64,000 nucleotides of DNA from DATEDA01 sp963754305. GTDB taxonomy: Bacteria; Pseudomonadota; Gammaproteobacteria; Burkholderiales; SG8-39. The notes under the pieces were generated by a model. The model worked only from the letters and a program-made list of their open reading frames with translations. It did no database searches and was not told the origin of the DNA. The stretch lies in NCBI GenBank assembly GCA_963754305.1, contig CAVWFR010000002.1, positions 108,339 to 172,338 on the forward strand, written 5' to 3'. The position numbers and the translations under genes were made by a program. Positions 9,594-17,475 of the stretch are shown piece by piece (position 1 is the stretch's first letter; each line of letters begins with the position of its first letter).

Positions 9594-10580
9594 TCAGGTG
9601 CTCGCGCTGTCGGCGCGCGGCGACAGATCCAACGCTTCCCGGAGATGGGCGATCGAGGTGTTACCGCCGGAGAGCACGAGCCCGATCTTGCGGCCCTGGA
9701 GATCCTCGCGCAGGCGATGCGCGCAGGCGAGCACCGCGCCAGCGGCGGATTCGGCGAGCGAGTGGCAGCGCTCGATCCACCACGCCATGCCGCGACGGAT
9801 CTCGTCGTCGCTCACCACCTGGAAGTCGTCGAGATGCTCGCGCAGGATGCCGAGCGTCAGCGCGGCCGCGCGGCCGGTCGCGAGCCCTTCGGCGAACGTC
9901 GCGTTCGGGCGCGACTCGATCCGGCCGCTCGCCCACGAATCGTGGACTGCCGCGGCGGCGGCGGCCTGCACGGCGATCACGCGGATGCCGGGCTTGAGAT
10001 GCTTGGCGGCGATGCAGGTTCCCGACGCCCCACTGCCCAGGCCCACCGGCACGACGATGGCTTCGAGCCCGGGCTCGTCCTCGAGCATCTCGAGCGCGTA
10101 GGTGCCGACGCCCGCGATCAGTGCCGGCTCGTTCGCCGAGTGCACGAAGCGCAGCCCGTCGCGCGCCGCGATCGCCTCCGCATAGGCCACCGCGTCCTCG
10201 AATTTGTCGCCCGCTTCGGCGATCTCCGCGCCGAAGCCGCGGATCGCCGCGACCTTGCCCGGATTCGCGCGCTCGGGCACGCAGATCACCGCGCGAACGC
10301 CGAATGCGCGCGCGCTCCAGGCGATCGATTGCCCGTGGTTCCCGGTGCTCGCGGTGACGACGCCGCGGCTGCGCTCCGCCGGGCCGAGGCTCGCGACGAG
10401 GTTGACCCCCCCGCGAACCTTGAACACGCCGACCGGCTGATGGTTCTCGTGCTTGACGTAGGCCTCGCACCCGAGCAGCTCGTCGAGCGCGGGATAGCGA
10501 TGGAGCGGGGTGCGGCGGAGGTGTGGAGCGATGCGCTCGCGCGCGGCGAGGATATCGTCGAAGGCGGGGGGGTGCATCAT
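9594..10580 (-). CDS. Threonine/serine dehydratase-like PLP enzyme
   Basis: Fold-type II PLP enzyme of 328 residues. The PLP lysine lies in GVFKVRGGVN (about residue 54), the substrate loop is ASTGNHGQS (about 76-84), and the phosphate-binding glycine loop is VGLGSGASG. Length and motifs fit threonine ammonia-lyase or serine racemase/dehydratase without a C-terminal ACT domain, so no allosteric isoleucine control is expected. It probably deaminates a hydroxy-amino acid to a 2-oxo acid in the cytoplasm. Two ATGs open the gene. It ends in GC-rich sequence before the EF-hand remnant, and the DUF1992 gene lies 24 bp upstream on the same strand. Confidence 0.85.
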   Translation of the reverse strand: MMHPPAFDDILAARERIAPHLRRTPLHRYPALDELLGCEAYVKHENHQPVGVFKVRGGVNLVASLGPAERSRGVVTASTGNHGQSIAWSARAFGVRAVICVPERANPGKVAAIRGFGAEIAEAGDKFEDAVAYAEAIAARDGLRFVHSANEPALIAGVGTYALEMLEDEPGLEAIVVPVGLGSGASGTCIAAKHLKPGIRVIAVQAAAAAAVHDSWASGRIESRPNATFAEGLATGRAAALTLGILREHLDDFQVVSDDEIRRGMAWWIERCHSLAESAAGAVLACAHRLREDLQGRKIGLVLSGGNTSIAHLREALDLSPRADSAST

Positions 10581-10604
10581 TCTTTTCCGCCTCGCCCCGG
10601 CGAT

Positions 10605-11000
10605 TCACCGACTAGTCAGGCGCGCCGCAACCTTGCGCTCGTAAAGAGCGTTTCGGGACAGCGCGCGCGAGCGCTGGGCATCGAGCCGGGTTCGCAGCAC
10701 GGCGAGCGTCGCCAGCGCGTGCTTTCGCGCGGCGGCGTCGTCCATCGCCGCGATCGCTCCCTCGAGCTCGGCGATCTCCCTCCGCGCGTGCACCTCGGGC
10801 GGAACGTAGCCGGCGTTCTTCAGGAGGCGATGCGCGATTCTGACCTCCGGCGGCACGAGCGGAGCGTCGTCGAGAGCGAGCGGGAACCCGGCACCGGGAA
10901 GGTGGTCGAACTCGCCGCGGCGCATCGCCTCCTGAATGCGCGCCTCGACGAGCGCGTCGGGCGAGAAGACCGGGACTGCGTGAGCGGAACCGCGGAACAC
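10605..11000 (-). CDS. DUF1992 (DnaJC28-type) domain protein
   Basis: 131 residues matching the DUF1992/DnaJ-homologue-subfamily-C-28 conserved region: EARIQEAMRRGEFDHLPGAG, then LDDAPLVPPEVRIAHRLLKNAGYVPPEV in two blocks, then a helical C-terminus. Function is unknown in bacteria. No J domain is present, as usual for bacterial members. The GTG at 11000 is the only plausible start. The gene is 24 bp upstream of the PLP dehydratase on the same strand. Confidence 0.8.
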   Translation of the reverse strand: MFRGSAHAVPVFSPDALVEARIQEAMRRGEFDHLPGAGFPLALDDAPLVPPEVRIAHRLLKNAGYVPPEVHARREIAELEGAIAAMDDAAARKHALATLAVLRTRLDAQRSRALSRNALYERKVAARLTSR

Positions 11001-11143
11001 GGCGTTAGCTTAGCGCACCGGCGTGGATGGCGGAACCTTCGGTCGCTGGCATTCCGCCCCGCTTGGGACGACAATGGAAGCGCGCTTCAGCCGGCTGCTG
11101 AAGCCGCCAAGAAAACGTGTTTCCATTTCACGGAGGTGCGTTC

Positions 11144-12166
11144 ATGACGCCGCGGGATCTAGTCGCTCTCGTCCTCTCCACCGCGCTCGGCGCGTCGTGG
11201 CCCGCCGCCGCGCAACAGGCGAAGCCGCCTGCGGCCGACGATACGGAGGCCGAGCGGCGGGTAGTCGAGACGCTCTCGGCGGTGGTCCGGGTGAAGATGC
11301 GCGCGGTACCCGATGCGCGCTCGAACGCCACCCTCGGCCAGGCGCGCGAGGGCAGCGGTATCGTCATCGAGCCCGGCTACGTCCTCACCATCGGCTACCT
11401 GGTGATCGAGCCGGACGCGATCGAGGTCACGTCGCTCACCGAGAAGACGCTTCCGGCGACGCTCGCCGGCTACGACCACGCGAGCGGCTTCGGGCTGCTC
11501 AAGGTCCAGGGCGACCTCGGGATCAAGCCGCTCCCGCTCGGCGACTCGGGCTCACTCGGGGTGCGCGAGCCGGTCATCATCGTGTCGCACGGCGGCCGCG
11601 AGGGTGCGAGCATGGCCCAGGTGATGTCGAAGCGCCGGTTCACCGGCAGCTGGGAGTATCTGCTAGACAGCGCGATCTTCACCGCGCCGCCGACGATGAC
11701 GTGGGCCGGGGCGGCGCTCGTCAACCGGCGGCTGGAGCTCGTCGGCGTCGGGTCGCTGCTCGTGCGCGACACGGTCGAGCCGGGCACCCCGCAACCGGGC
11801 AACATGTTCGTGCCGATCGACCTGCTCAAACCGATCCTCGCCGACATGAAGGCGAAGGGCCGCACCGGCGGCCCGCAGCGGCCATGGCTGGGCCTGAGCA
11901 CCGAGCAGGTGAAGGGCGGACTGGTGGTGAGCCGCGTCTCGCCCGAGGGGCCGGCGGCCAAGGCCGGCATCAAGCAGGGCGAGGTCGTGGTCGCCATCGG
12001 CAACGATCCGGTTGCGAGCCACGAAGAGCTCTACGGGAAGCTGTGGGCGCTCGGTGCGGCTGGCGTCGAGGTGCCGCTCAAGGTGCAGCAGGGCGTCGAC
12101 GTGCGGGAAGTGCGCGTACAGTCGATCGACCGGTTCGATTACTTCAAGGGCAAGCAGGCGTTCTAG
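11144..12166 (+). CDS. HtrA-like exported PDZ protein without catalytic triad (pseudo-protease)
   Basis: 340 residues. A ribosome binding site (cggagg) sits 8 bases before ATG 11144, and a signal peptide ends at AAAQQ. The body is a trypsin-like double barrel (GSGIVIEPGYVLTIGYLV, LPLGDSGSLGVREPVIIVSHG) and then a PDZ domain (WLGLSTEQVKGGLVVSRVSP, AGIKQGEVVVAIG; about 240-325). The positions that hold the HtrA triad are changed: TIGYL replaces the T-N-x-H-V His motif, DHASGFGLL has Gly where D-x-A-L-L has Asp, and TWAGAALV replaces GNSGGPL. It should therefore not cleave peptides by the usual mechanism. A scaffold or sensor role in the periplasm is inferred. A dioxygenase gene follows 19 bp later. 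Confidence 0.8.
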   Translation: MTPRDLVALVLSTALGASWPAAAQQAKPPAADDTEAERRVVETLSAVVRVKMRAVPDARSNATLGQAREGSGIVIEPGYVLTIGYLVIEPDAIEVTSLTEKTLPATLAGYDHASGFGLLKVQGDLGIKPLPLGDSGSLGVREPVIIVSHGGREGASMAQVMSKRRFTGSWEYLLDSAIFTAPPTMTWAGAALVNRRLELVGVGSLLVRDTVEPGTPQPGNMFVPIDLLKPILADMKAKGRTGGPQRPWLGLSTEQVKGGLVVSRVSPEGPAAKAGIKQGEVVVAIGNDPVASHEELYGKLWALGAAGVEVPLKVQQGVDVREVRVQSIDRFDYFKGKQAF

Positions 12167-12185
12167 ACGCGATGCGGAGGCGAGC

Positions 12186-12866
12186 GTGCAACGGACATTG
12201 ACCCCTGCGATCGGCGATGAGGCCGAACGCGACCCGGCGCGCGCGGCGCGCAGGCGTCTCCTCCGGGGGGTGCTCGGCGCCGCGGCGCTGGCGGGCGTGC
12301 CATGGGGTGCGAGCGCGCAGACGCGCGTGCCCACGCCGCGCCAGACCGAGGGACCGTTCTACCCCGAGCAATTCCCGGAGGACGACGACAACGACCTCGT
12401 CGCGGTCAAGGGCCGGAGCGGCATCGCGCGCGGCGAGATGCTGCTGCTCGCCGGGACGGTCACCGATCTCGACGGCAAGCCCCTCGGCGCCGCGCGCGTC
12501 GAGATCTGGCAGTGCGACGCGGGCGGGCGCTACCACCATTCGGGAGACTCGACCGGTGCACCGCCCGATCCGAATTTTCAGGGCTGGGGCCGGTTCACGA
12601 CCGGCGCCGACGGCGAATACCGCTTCCGCACGATCCGGCCCGTGCCTTACCCGGGCCGCGCGCCTCACATCCACTTCAAGATCTCGGGCCGCGAGATCCC
12701 GGGGCTCGTCACGCAGATGTACGTCGACGGCGAGCCGGGGAATGTGCGCGACGGCCTGTACCGGTCGCTCGATGCGCGCGGGCGGGCAGCGGTGACGGTG
12801 CGGCTCGACAAGACGCCGGACGGCAAAGCCCTTGCGGCCCGGTTCGACATCGTGCTGCGGGCCTAG
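12186..12866 (+). CDS. Exported intradiol ring-cleavage dioxygenase
   Basis: 226 residues from GTG 12186. The N-terminus carries a twin-arginine-like signal (ARRRLLRGVLGAAALAG), suggesting Tat export of a folded metalloprotein. The catalytic domain follows the protocatechuate 3,4-dioxygenase beta pattern: VEIWQCDAGGRYHH with the first Tyr, FRTIRPVPYPGRAPHIHFKI with the second Tyr and both His ligands of non-haem Fe(III). The conserved PRQTEGPFYP opening is also present. The substrate is a catechol-type compound but cannot be named. The stop lies before a symmetric hairpin. The HtrA-like gene is 19 bp upstream, so the two may be cotranscribed. Confidence 0.85.
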   Translation: MQRTLTPAIGDEAERDPARAARRRLLRGVLGAAALAGVPWGASAQTRVPTPRQTEGPFYPEQFPEDDDNDLVAVKGRSGIARGEMLLLAGTVTDLDGKPLGAARVEIWQCDAGGRYHHSGDSTGAPPDPNFQGWGRFTTGADGEYRFRTIRPVPYPGRAPHIHFKISGREIPGLVTQMYVDGEPGNVRDGLYRSLDARGRAAVTVRLDKTPDGKALAARFDIVLRA

Positions 12867-12913
12867 ACTTCACCTTACCAGGGGGTACCTTCCCTCGTCC
12901 TCCCGGCATTTAG

Positions 12914-12941
12914 GAGAATTACCGCCGACGCGGCGATTCTC
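12914..12941. terminator. Hairpin between convergent genes, possible bidirectional terminator
   Basis: gagaat and cgcc pair with ggcg and attctc around a gacgc loop, with a three-base bulge on the left arm. ctcttta follows on the plus side. Position between the 3' ends of the dioxygenase gene and the leftward unknown gene supports a terminator, although the T-run is weak. Confidence 0.5.
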
Positions 12942-12956
12942 TCTTTAGGTCTGGAT

Positions 12957-13544
12957 TCAACTCCGCTTCGTCAGCCAGAGCAGCAACCCGCGCCTGGCCT
13001 GGACGGGGCGCCACGCTTCGCGCAGCGCGGCGGCGAAACGCGGAAACGCGCGCTGCACTTCGGCGGGGAGGGTGCCGCCGAACCGCGCGGCGAACCCTGC
13101 CACAAGCTGCGTCATCGTCGCGTCCGCGAGCGCGCGGAGCGCCGCGTTCCGGGCGAACCGGCCGCGCGACTCTTCGTCGAGCACTTCGGCCATCGCGATC
13201 GCCCGCAGCACCTGCAATCCCACGTCCATCTTGCCGCCCGCCGCCACGCGCCCCGCGCCTCGAGCGGCGTCGAGCATCGCATCGGCACGATCGATCAGGG
13301 CGAATAGCCCTTCCCCGCGCCGAAGATGGGCTTTCGCCGCCATCCGGATGCTGAGCAGAAGGAATTCGACGTTCGCTGAGTTGGCGAGGTCGAGCGATGC
13401 GCACCGCTCGAGCCGGAGCTGGCGCGTCTCCACCAAGGCGCGGCCGAGGGCGGTGGCTTCGCGCGCGAAGGACTCGAGCACGACCTGCTCCGCCGGCGAC
13501 GGCAGCGCGCCATGCGATCGTTGTGCCGTTGTGTTCAAGTGCAT
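12957..13544 (-). CDS. Unknown helical protein
   Basis: 195 residues, not recognised. The sequence is Ala/Arg-rich and predicted mostly helical, with a regular leucine pattern (ALGRALVETRQLRLERC, VEFLLLSIRMAAKAHLRRGEG). It has no signal peptide or membrane segment. Codon bias with GC-rich third positions and the clear convergent position relative to the dioxygenase gene support it as real. It starts at ATG 13544. No operon partner overlaps it, since the next leftward small gene ends 227 bp upstream. Confidence 0.5.
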   Translation of the reverse strand: MHLNTTAQRSHGALPSPAEQVVLESFAREATALGRALVETRQLRLERCASLDLANSANVEFLLLSIRMAAKAHLRRGEGLFALIDRADAMLDAARGAGRVAAGGKMDVGLQVLRAIAMAEVLDEESRGRFARNAALRALADATMTQLVAGFAARFGGTLPAEVQRAFPRFAAALREAWRPVQARRGLLLWLTKRS

Positions 13545-13771
13545 CGTCCCCTGAAGTGCAGCGCCTTACCCCGTCCGGTAGCCCCGGGTAAGCCCTTGCA
13601 ACGCTACCCGCTCGCGCGGCGAACGCCAACCCTACTGACGGCCTAGCTCGTTCCTACACGGTGGCCCCGTCGTGCTGTCCCTAGGTGGGCGATTACTCTT
13701 CGCCGCTACGCGAGGGCAAGCCCACCCGCCCCCCCAGACCGGGAATCGCCGCGCCGGCGGCGGTTCACTTT

Positions 13772-14029
13772 CTACCCCGCCTGCCCGCCGCAGTGCTTGC
13801 GGTAGATCGCCCGCAGCGTCGCGAACTCGCTGAGCGGAGCGGTGGCGATGAACGTCATGAGCCCGCGGCAGACTTCCGCGACCGGCTTGTGCCGCTTGAT
13901 CAGGCCGACCGCCTCGTCGAGCTGCTCGAGCGGCACCTGCTGCAAGATTTCGACGACTGTCCGCTGCGGATCCCGCAGCAACTTCTTGATCTTGATCATC
14001 CCCTGTCCCTGCTCGATCTCGCCGGACAT
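13772..14029 (-). CDS. Small protein of unknown function
   Basis: About 85 residues: an N-terminal stretch IKIKKLLRDPQRTVVEILQQV, a helical middle (LDEAVGLIKRHKPVAEV) and a C-terminus with one Cys near CRGLMTF and one in RKHCGG. It is soluble and probably helical. The start is unsettled: ATG 14038, 14029 and 13999 are in frame, and 13999 has the best purine-rich leader. I do not recognise the family. The 227 bp downstream to the next gene hold nothing I can assign. Confidence 0.45.
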   Translation of the reverse strand: MSGEIEQGQGMIKIKKLLRDPQRTVVEILQQVPLEQLDEAVGLIKRHKPVAEVCRGLMTFIATAPLSEFATLRAIYRKHCGGQAG

Positions 14030-14325
14030 CGGTAGCATGGATCGGGCCACGCGGCTTCCCGCGCCGGGGGCGCGTGGAAGCGGCGACAGGAACTGCCAGG
14101 ACCTCGTCACTTCGTGCGGCGATCATTTCACCGCCGGGACCTGCCGTGACACCCGTGCCCGCGGTCAGGCGGGACAAGCGTGCCGTTTGTCACCCCCGAA
14201 GCGCGAGGGCGGCGAACGCAACCGCTTCGCGCACGCGAGTTGCTCGTACCCACGCGGCCGGCGCCGGCTGACGGTAACGCGACATCCGGGAAGAGTCGGC
14301 GAGCGCCGAAACGAGGAACACGCCG

Positions 14326-14613
14326 ATGACGAGGACCGACGCGCTCCGCACGGCACTTCTTGCCGAACGTGAGCCCGCGTCGTGTTGGTCGCACGAGATC
14401 CATGAGTTCCTGCAGGGTGCGGCCGGCTGCGCGTTCGAGATGCGCTTTTTCGGCGAGGACCGATGGTACCGGACGAGCGCCGACGACGTTGCGCACACGC
14501 TCGTGCCCTACCATCCCGACCTCATCGCCTGCCTCGACCGACTGCGTGCCGGCGAGAGCTTGGCCTCGTGGCTCGCGCTCTATCGGGTGGCGTCTTACAC
14601 GTTGCGCCGTTAG
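14326..14613 (+). CDS. Small unknown protein
   Basis: 95 residues with a good ribosome binding site (gaggaa, 8 bases before ATG 14326). Composition is ordinary for a soluble cytoplasmic protein, with aromatic-rich centre (FEMRFFGEDRWYR) and two Cys. The family is not recognised. The upstream 215 bp (14111-14325) contain no gene I can support. The following 167 bp to the phosphotransferase gene are also empty. Confidence 0.5.
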   Translation: MTRTDALRTALLAEREPASCWSHEIHEFLQGAAGCAFEMRFFGEDRWYRTSADDVAHTLVPYHPDLIACLDRLRAGESLASWLALYRVASYTLRR

Positions 14614-14780
14614 CTTGCCGTTGCAAATCGATTTCCCGACCCAACGACGTCGCTAGACGCGGCGACGCGCGGGCACGCCATCGGGCCAGCGCCGGCTGCG
14701 ATTCGGCGCGCGAGTGGACGCCGGACCGCACGGCGCCGCGTGCTAGCATGGCGCCCGCTTCCAGGGACGCGATCGATTCA

Positions 14781-15848
14781 ATGAGCGAGGATTTCACCGG
14801 CACGGGGGCGGTTCAGGAGCGCTACCGCTTCGACGTCGCCCGGCTCGAGCCGTTTCTCGCTGAGCGCATCGCCGGCTTTCGGGGACCGCTCGCCGTCTCG
14901 CAATTCAAGGGCGGCCAGTCGAACCCGACTTTCCTTCTCGAGACACCCGGCGCGCGCTACGTGATGCGATCGAAGCCCGCCCCGGCGGCGAAGCTCCTGC
15001 CCTCGGCTCACGCGGTCGACCGGGAGTATCGCGCGATAACCGCGCTCGGACAGACGGGCATGCCCGTGCCGCGCACCTACTGCCTCTGCGAGGACGAGGG
15101 CCTCATCGGCCGCGCGTTCTACGTGATGGAGTTCGTCGCCGGCCGCGTGTTCTGGGAGCAGTCGCTGCCCGGCCTATCGCCGGCCGGACGCACCGCGATC
15201 TACGACGAGATGAACCGTGTGATCGCGCGGCTCCACGGCGTGGACTATCGGGCGATCGGGCTGGAGACCTTCGGCAAGCCGGGGAACTACTTCCAGCGTC
15301 AGATCGACCGCTGGTCGAGGCAGTACCGCGCCTCGGCGACCGACCCGATCCCCGAGATGGACCGGCTCATCGAGTGGTTGCCCGGCGCAATCCCGGCGGG
15401 CGACGAGACCGCGATCGTGCACGGCGACTTCCGGCTGGACAACCTCGTCTTCCATTCGACCGAGCCGCGGATTGTCGCGATCCTCGACTGGGAGCTCTCG
15501 ACGCTCGGCCACCCGCTCGCGGATTTTTCCTACCACTGCATGAGCTGGCACATCCCGCCCGGGCATTTCCGCGGCATCGCCGGGCTCGACTTCGCGACGC
15601 TCGGGATCCCCGCCGAAAGCGACTACGTCGCTGCGTACTGCCGGCGCACCGGCCGCGAACGGATCGACAACTGGGACTTCTATCTCGCTTACAACATGTT
15701 CCGCCTGGGGGCGATCCTGCAGGGAATCATGAAGCGTGCCCTCGACGGCACCGCCGCGAGCCCGCAAGCGCTGGACGCCGGCCGGCGCGCGCGCCCGATG
15801 GCCGAGCTCGGATGGAAGTACGCGCAGCGTGCCGCCGCGCGCGTGTAG
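14781..15848 (+). CDS. APH-family phosphotransferase, ACAD10/11-like
   Basis: 355-residue aminoglycoside-phosphotransferase-fold kinase of the group found beside acyl-CoA dehydrogenases. The nucleotide-binding lobe has QFKGGQSNPTFLL. The catalytic loop is IVHGDFRLDNLVFH (Asp and Asn of the HGDxxxxN motif) and the metal-binding Asp is in VAILDWELSTLGHP. In eukaryotic relatives this domain phosphorylates 4-hydroxyacyl-CoA. The bacterial substrate is only inferred to be similar. ATG 14781 gives the usual N-terminus; the open frame extends upstream without similarity. No acyl-CoA dehydrogenase gene is adjacent here. Confidence 0.8.
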   Translation: MSEDFTGTGAVQERYRFDVARLEPFLAERIAGFRGPLAVSQFKGGQSNPTFLLETPGARYVMRSKPAPAAKLLPSAHAVDREYRAITALGQTGMPVPRTYCLCEDEGLIGRAFYVMEFVAGRVFWEQSLPGLSPAGRTAIYDEMNRVIARLHGVDYRAIGLETFGKPGNYFQRQIDRWSRQYRASATDPIPEMDRLIEWLPGAIPAGDETAIVHGDFRLDNLVFHSTEPRIVAILDWELSTLGHPLADFSYHCMSWHIPPGHFRGIAGLDFATLGIPAESDYVAAYCRRTGRERIDNWDFYLAYNMFRLGAILQGIMKRALDGTAASPQALDAGRRARPMAELGWKYAQRAAARV

Positions 15849-15888
15849 ACTCGCGGTGCGCGAACCCGTCATCTGGAACAGCGACTAC

Positions 15889-16539
15889 ATGCCGAAAGTC
15901 TCCCCGTGTTACGCGCTGGTGTACGCGCTCGCGGCCCTGCTGATCGCCGGCTGCACCACGAATCCCCGCACCTCGCTCGTCTCGAGTAGCTGGGTCGATC
16001 CGAAGGTCCAGGGCACGAAGTTCAGGAAGGTGCTCATCCTCTCGCTCGCGAGCGACGAGTTCGCGCAGCAGTATTTCCAGGAGGACATGGCGGCCGCGCT
16101 CAGGAAGCGCGGGGTGAACGCGGTCGCGTCGGAGCGCTTCTTCACGAACTCGACGCCCCCTGAGCAGGCGCGGTTCAAGCGGGCGGTCGAGGCCTCCGAC
16201 GCCGACGCGGTGCTGCTCGCACGGGTGATCGGCGTGGACGAGAAGACGGTCTATACGGCCGGGATGCTGGTCGGCCCGCTGGGAACGCCCGAGGCGACGG
16301 CGGTCGGGATCTACGGCGCCTATGCGCAGGCTTTCGCGCCGACGCGCTACGTCCGCCCGAACGACTACACTGTGGCGACCGTGCTGGTGGAGGTGCTGCT
16401 CTACGAGACGAAGAGCAAGCGGGCGGTGTGGTCGGCACAGACCAGCATCGCGAATGCCAGGAGCGGCGATCTCGCACCGGGCGTGGCGCAGTTCGTGAGC
16501 GTGGTGGTCGGTGCGATGGACCGCGACAACCTGTTCTGA
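15889..16539 (+). CDS. Putative outer-membrane or periplasmic lipoprotein
   Basis: 216 residues with a lipoprotein signal (LYALAALLIAGC-type; lipobox LIAGC near residue 22), so lipid-anchored. The mature part begins TTNPRTSLVSSSWVDP and contains a Rossmann-like alternation (KVLILSLASDEFAQQYFQEDMAAAL...GVNAVASERFF) and ends in a strand-rich half. I do not recognise the family with certainty. The CinA-like gene starts 14 bp after its stop, so the two may be coupled. Confidence 0.65.
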   Translation: MPKVSPCYALVYALAALLIAGCTTNPRTSLVSSSWVDPKVQGTKFRKVLILSLASDEFAQQYFQEDMAAALRKRGVNAVASERFFTNSTPPEQARFKRAVEASDADAVLLARVIGVDEKTVYTAGMLVGPLGTPEATAVGIYGAYAQAFAPTRYVRPNDYTVATVLVEVLLYETKSKRAVWSAQTSIANARSGDLAPGVAQFVSVVVGAMDRDNLF

Positions 16540-16553
16540 GACCGGCGCCGCCC

Positions 16554-17051
16554 GTGGCATCGCTCACCCCGCTCGGCAGCGTCGCCGGCGAGCTGCTCAA
16601 GGCGCGGAAGGAAACGCTCGCGATCGCCGAATCCTCCGCCGGCGGGCTGATCAATGCCGCGCTGGTCGCCGTGCCGGGCGCGTCCGCCTACTACCTCGGT
16701 GGCGGCGTCATCTATACGGTCGCGGGACGGTCCGCGTTGCTCGGCCTGACCGCGGACGACACCGCGGGCATGCGCTCGTCGACCGAGCCGTATGCGGAGC
16801 TGCTCGCGCGCCGCGTGCGGGCGAACTTCGGCGCCACGTGGGGGCTGAGCGAAACCGGCGCCAGCGGTCCGACCGGCAACCGCTACGGCGACGCGCCCGG
16901 CCACGCCTGCGTCGCGGTGTCCGGCCCGGTCGAGGCAGTGATCACCGTTGAGACGGGCAGCGCGGATCGGGAGGCCAATATGTGGGTGTTCGCGCGCCGC
17001 GCGGTCGAGCTGCTGGAGTCCTGCATCCGGCGAGCGCCGGCGCCGGGCTGA
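16554..17051 (+). CDS. CinA C-terminal-domain protein (nicotinamide-nucleotide amidase-like)
   Basis: 165 residues from GTG 16554, equal to the isolated CinA C-terminal domain. Characteristic blocks are LAIAESSAGGLINAALVAVPGASAYYLGGGVIY and SETGASGPTGNRYGDAPGHACVAV (quoted in part). In E. coli-type PncC this fold deamidates nicotinamide mononucleotide to recycle pyridine nucleotides. The catalytic Ser/Lys arrangement lies in the AESSAGG region. This copy is somewhat divergent, so another amide substrate is possible. It is cytoplasmic and follows the lipoprotein gene by 14 bp. Confidence 0.7.
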   Translation: MASLTPLGSVAGELLKARKETLAIAESSAGGLINAALVAVPGASAYYLGGGVIYTVAGRSALLGLTADDTAGMRSSTEPYAELLARRVRANFGATWGLSETGASGPTGNRYGDAPGHACVAVSGPVEAVITVETGSADREANMWVFARRAVELLESCIRRAPAPG

Positions 17052-17072
17052 GCCGACGCTCCCGCCGGGGGT

Positions 17073-17453
17073 TCACTTCGGCTGCATCTCCTCGATCACC
17101 TCGCGCGCGATCCGGAACGCATCCATCGTCGCCGGGATCCCGCAATAGGCCGCGGTGTGCAACAGCACCTCCCGGATCTCGTCGCGCGTGAGGCCGTTGT
17201 TGATCGCGCCACGGACGTGAACGCGCAGCTCGTGCGGCCGGTTGAGCGCGGTCAGCATTGCGAGGTTCATGATGCTGCGCGTCTTGAGCTCGAGTCCGGG
17301 GCGGCCCCACGTGGCGCCCCAGCCGAACTCGGTGATGAGGTCCTGGAGCGGCCGGGTGAAATCGTCCGCCGCGGCGAGCGCGGCATCGACGTATCGGTCG
17401 CCGAGGACCTTCCGCCGCGTCTGATTGCCGAGATCGTAGGTCGCCTTGTCCAT
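17073..17453 (-). CDS. Carboxymuconolactone decarboxylase family protein
   Basis: 126 residues, the usual size of PcaC-type proteins. LGDRYVDAALAAADDFTRPLQ starts the helical fold. LKTRSIMNLAMLTALNRPHELRVHVRGAINNG and EVLLHTAAYCGIP are the conserved core, including the H-x-x-x-C-G-x-P end. The PcaC family decarboxylates 4-carboxymuconolactone in protocatechuate breakdown, but many relatives act elsewhere. A strong ribosome binding site (gaggaga) precedes ATG 17453. The gene is 22 bp downstream of the GMC oxidoreductase on the same strand. Confidence 0.8.
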   Translation of the reverse strand: MDKATYDLGNQTRRKVLGDRYVDAALAAADDFTRPLQDLITEFGWGATWGRPGLELKTRSIMNLAMLTALNRPHELRVHVRGAINNGLTRDEIREVLLHTAAYCGIPATMDAFRIAREVIEEMQPK

Positions 17454-17475
17454 GCCATCTCTCCTCGAGTGGAAG

